Source of the DNA: an uncultured Allomuricauda sp.
Lineage (GTDB): Bacteria; Bacteroidota; Bacteroidia; Flavobacteriales; Flavobacteriaceae
Length of the DNA: 7,437 nt
NCBI GenBank assembly: GCA_937911965.1
Contig: CALDPL010000390.1
Span: 1-7,437 of the forward strand
Direction: 5' to 3'
This document shows positions 6,226 to 7,437 of the stretch, one piece after another. The stretch's first letter is position 1, and each line of letters starts with the position of its first letter. A program made the translations under genes and the position numbers. Below the pieces are notes generated by a model. That model had not been told where the DNA came from, did not search any database, and saw only the letters and a list, made by a program, of their open reading frames with translations.

Positions 6226-7437
6226 TTAGCGTTCCTTGGTGAAATACAGTATGGATTCGGCCTTTTCTTCGATTTCCGTCCGATCCATCATCATTTTGCG
6301 GAACTCCCCCGATATGAACATATCCGCCTGGTCCCCATAGTGTTTGCTCAAGGGGTTTCCCGATTGTCCGGTGGGCAGGATGCTGATGCTGTTGGCCACA
6401 TCTGAAAAATCAATGACCCGGCGGGTGGAAGGACCGGAACTTACCCTATAATACCCGGTACTGTCATAGGGAAAGGACAGGTTGTTGATCACTTCCCGAC
6501 TTCCCTCCACGGCAAAGGGGCCAATATTGAAGTACTTTCTCAGGGATTCCACCTGCCCCAAGGGGTGTTTGTGCTCCAAAGTGTGCAGTTTGTCCCAAGT
6601 CCATTTTTGGGGGTCCGGTCCCAAGTCCCTGCTCAGGGATTCCCAAGCGTCGGCAAAGGACTTCATGATGATATCGTTTCGGGTCTCGACCCCTTCGGTT
6701 TGGACGTTGTCCCACCATTTGTTGTTTTCTTTCACGGCCCCCCAGGCAATCTGTCTTTTAAAGAGATGGGTCGCCAAAAATTGGCGGAACATATCAGGCC
6801 CCAGTTCATCCTCAAAAGTGTTCTTGGCCATATAGTACTCGCAGCGGTGGAACAGCGGCGCAATGGTGCTCTCCAAAGTATAACCCCCATCCCAGTTTTC
6901 CAGGGAATCGAGCAGTACCAATTGCTCCTGGGTCAAATTGGAAACATTGATGTGCTTGATGATCTCCCGCACCAGCTCCGTATTGACCGTGGAGGTCACA
7001 TCCAAGATCATACCGGAGACGGACTCCAGGTCCCAATCGTTTTTGGCCTCCAGGAGCTCCACGATCCTCTTAGCCCTGTTCTCCGGGAGGTAGTACCCGG
7101 GATACAGCATGCCGGCGATGGAATCCGGCTGGTTGTTGGCCGAATATACATAGCCCCAGGGCGGGTTCACGGCGCTTGGGTTTTCGGCAAAGTCCAAAAA
7201 ATGCAGGGGTTCCTCCCGACCGGATGCCCCATCTAGGATAAATTTGGTGGATAGGCTGTCCGGCATACGATAGAGTTTTGCCGTGGCCCACCACCCCACA
7301 TTGCCCCTGGCATCCCCATACATCACATTGAGCCCCGGGGCATGGATCATGGGCAGGGCAGATTTGAATTCCCTGATATTCGTGGCGTGGCTCATGCCGT
7401 ACAGGGCATCCATGATACGGCTCTCCACTTTGGTGTA
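6226..7437 (-). CDS. Penicillin acylase family (peptidase S45) hydrolase, C-terminal 403 residues
   Basis: Members of this Ntn-hydrolase family cleave amide bonds of beta-lactams, acyl-homoserine lactones or other acyl-amides, usually after export and self-cleavage into alpha and beta chains. The visible part is the C-terminal half, reading in frame to the window edge; the full protein is usually 700-800 residues. Numbering from the edge, it shows the GDARGNVGWW...YRMP segment (41-59), GYVYSANNQP (95-104), which should contain the oxyanion-hole asparagine, WTWDKLHTLEHKHPLG (279-294), and the end signature STRRVIDF...LPTGQSGNPLSKHYGDQADMFISGEF (337-379). The catalytic N-terminal Ser of the beta chain and any signal peptide lie beyond 7437, so activity and location cannot be checked. 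Substrate is not predictable. The protein ends in TKER with no C-terminal membrane segment. The stop is TAA at 6228-6226. Confidence 0.93.
   Translation of the reverse strand, partial: YTKVESRIMDALYGMSHATNIREFKSALPMIHAPGLNVMYGDARGNVGWWATAKLYRMPDSLSTKFILDGASGREEPLHFLDFAENPSAVNPPWGYVYSANNQPDSIAGMLYPGYYLPENRAKRIVELLEAKNDWDLESVSGMILDVTSTVNTELVREIIKHINVSNLTQEQLVLLDSLENWDGGYTLESTIAPLFHRCEYYMAKNTFEDELGPDMFRQFLATHLFKRQIAWGAVKENNKWWDNVQTEGVETRNDIIMKSFADAWESLSRDLGPDPQKWTWDKLHTLEHKHPLGQVESLRKYFNIGPFAVEGSREVINNLSFPYDSTGYYRVSSGPSTRRVIDFSDVANSISILPTGQSGNPLSKHYGDQADMFISGEFRKMMMDRTEIEEKAESILYFTKER

Noticed and set aside
1..7437. CRISPR array, tRNA, rRNA, insertion sequence, prophage or defence system
   Set aside because: No spaced direct repeats, cloverleaf sequences, transposase or phage motifs were seen. 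The only possible nuclease-like gene stands alone without partner genes.

Overview
The window reads as a piece of a Flavobacteriaceae (Bacteroidota) genome with fairly high GC, about half overall by eye. The evidence is the flavobacterial style of the IlvD N-terminus, the weak or absent Shine-Dalgarno sequences, and exact matches to the Bacteroidota -7 promoter element (TAnnTTTG) upstream of several genes. No RNA genes, insertion sequences or CRISPR arrays were seen.

Layout from right to left, because almost everything is on the minus strand: the C-terminal half of a penicillin acylase-family (S45) hydrolase (7437-6226, cut by the window edge); a 178-bp gap with a perfect 9-bp inverted repeat and a strong -7 element; a small cupin protein (6047-5637); a plus-strand gene for a small protein with a Cys/His-rich N-terminus and a DUF559/Vsr-like nuclease-fold core (5191-5640), whose stop codon is the same CTAG that ends the cupin gene; an Nramp-family transporter (5016-3820); pxpA, pxpB and pxpC (3791-1485), which encode ATP-dependent 5-oxoprolinase; a 317-bp gap; and a partial ilvD (1167-1).

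The functional core is the transporter-pxpA-pxpB-pxpC operon. The spacings are 28 bp, then a 4-bp overlap, then an 8-bp overlap. The Pxp proteins convert 5-oxoproline (pyroglutamate) to glutamate. The transporter lacks the DPGN and MPH metal-binding motifs of true Mn/Fe Nramp proteins, so it may import something other than a transition metal; 5-oxoproline is an attractive but unproven guess.

The most striking anomaly is at the left edge. The last 230 or so bases of visible ilvD have about 67% GC and 92% GC at third codon positions. The adjoining ilvD sequence has about 49% GC and 58% GC3. The protein style also changes from flavobacterial to actinobacterial. The reading frame stays open across the switch, which falls in a conserved motif. 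This is either a chimeric assembly join or a true recombinant gene, and the sequence alone cannot decide.
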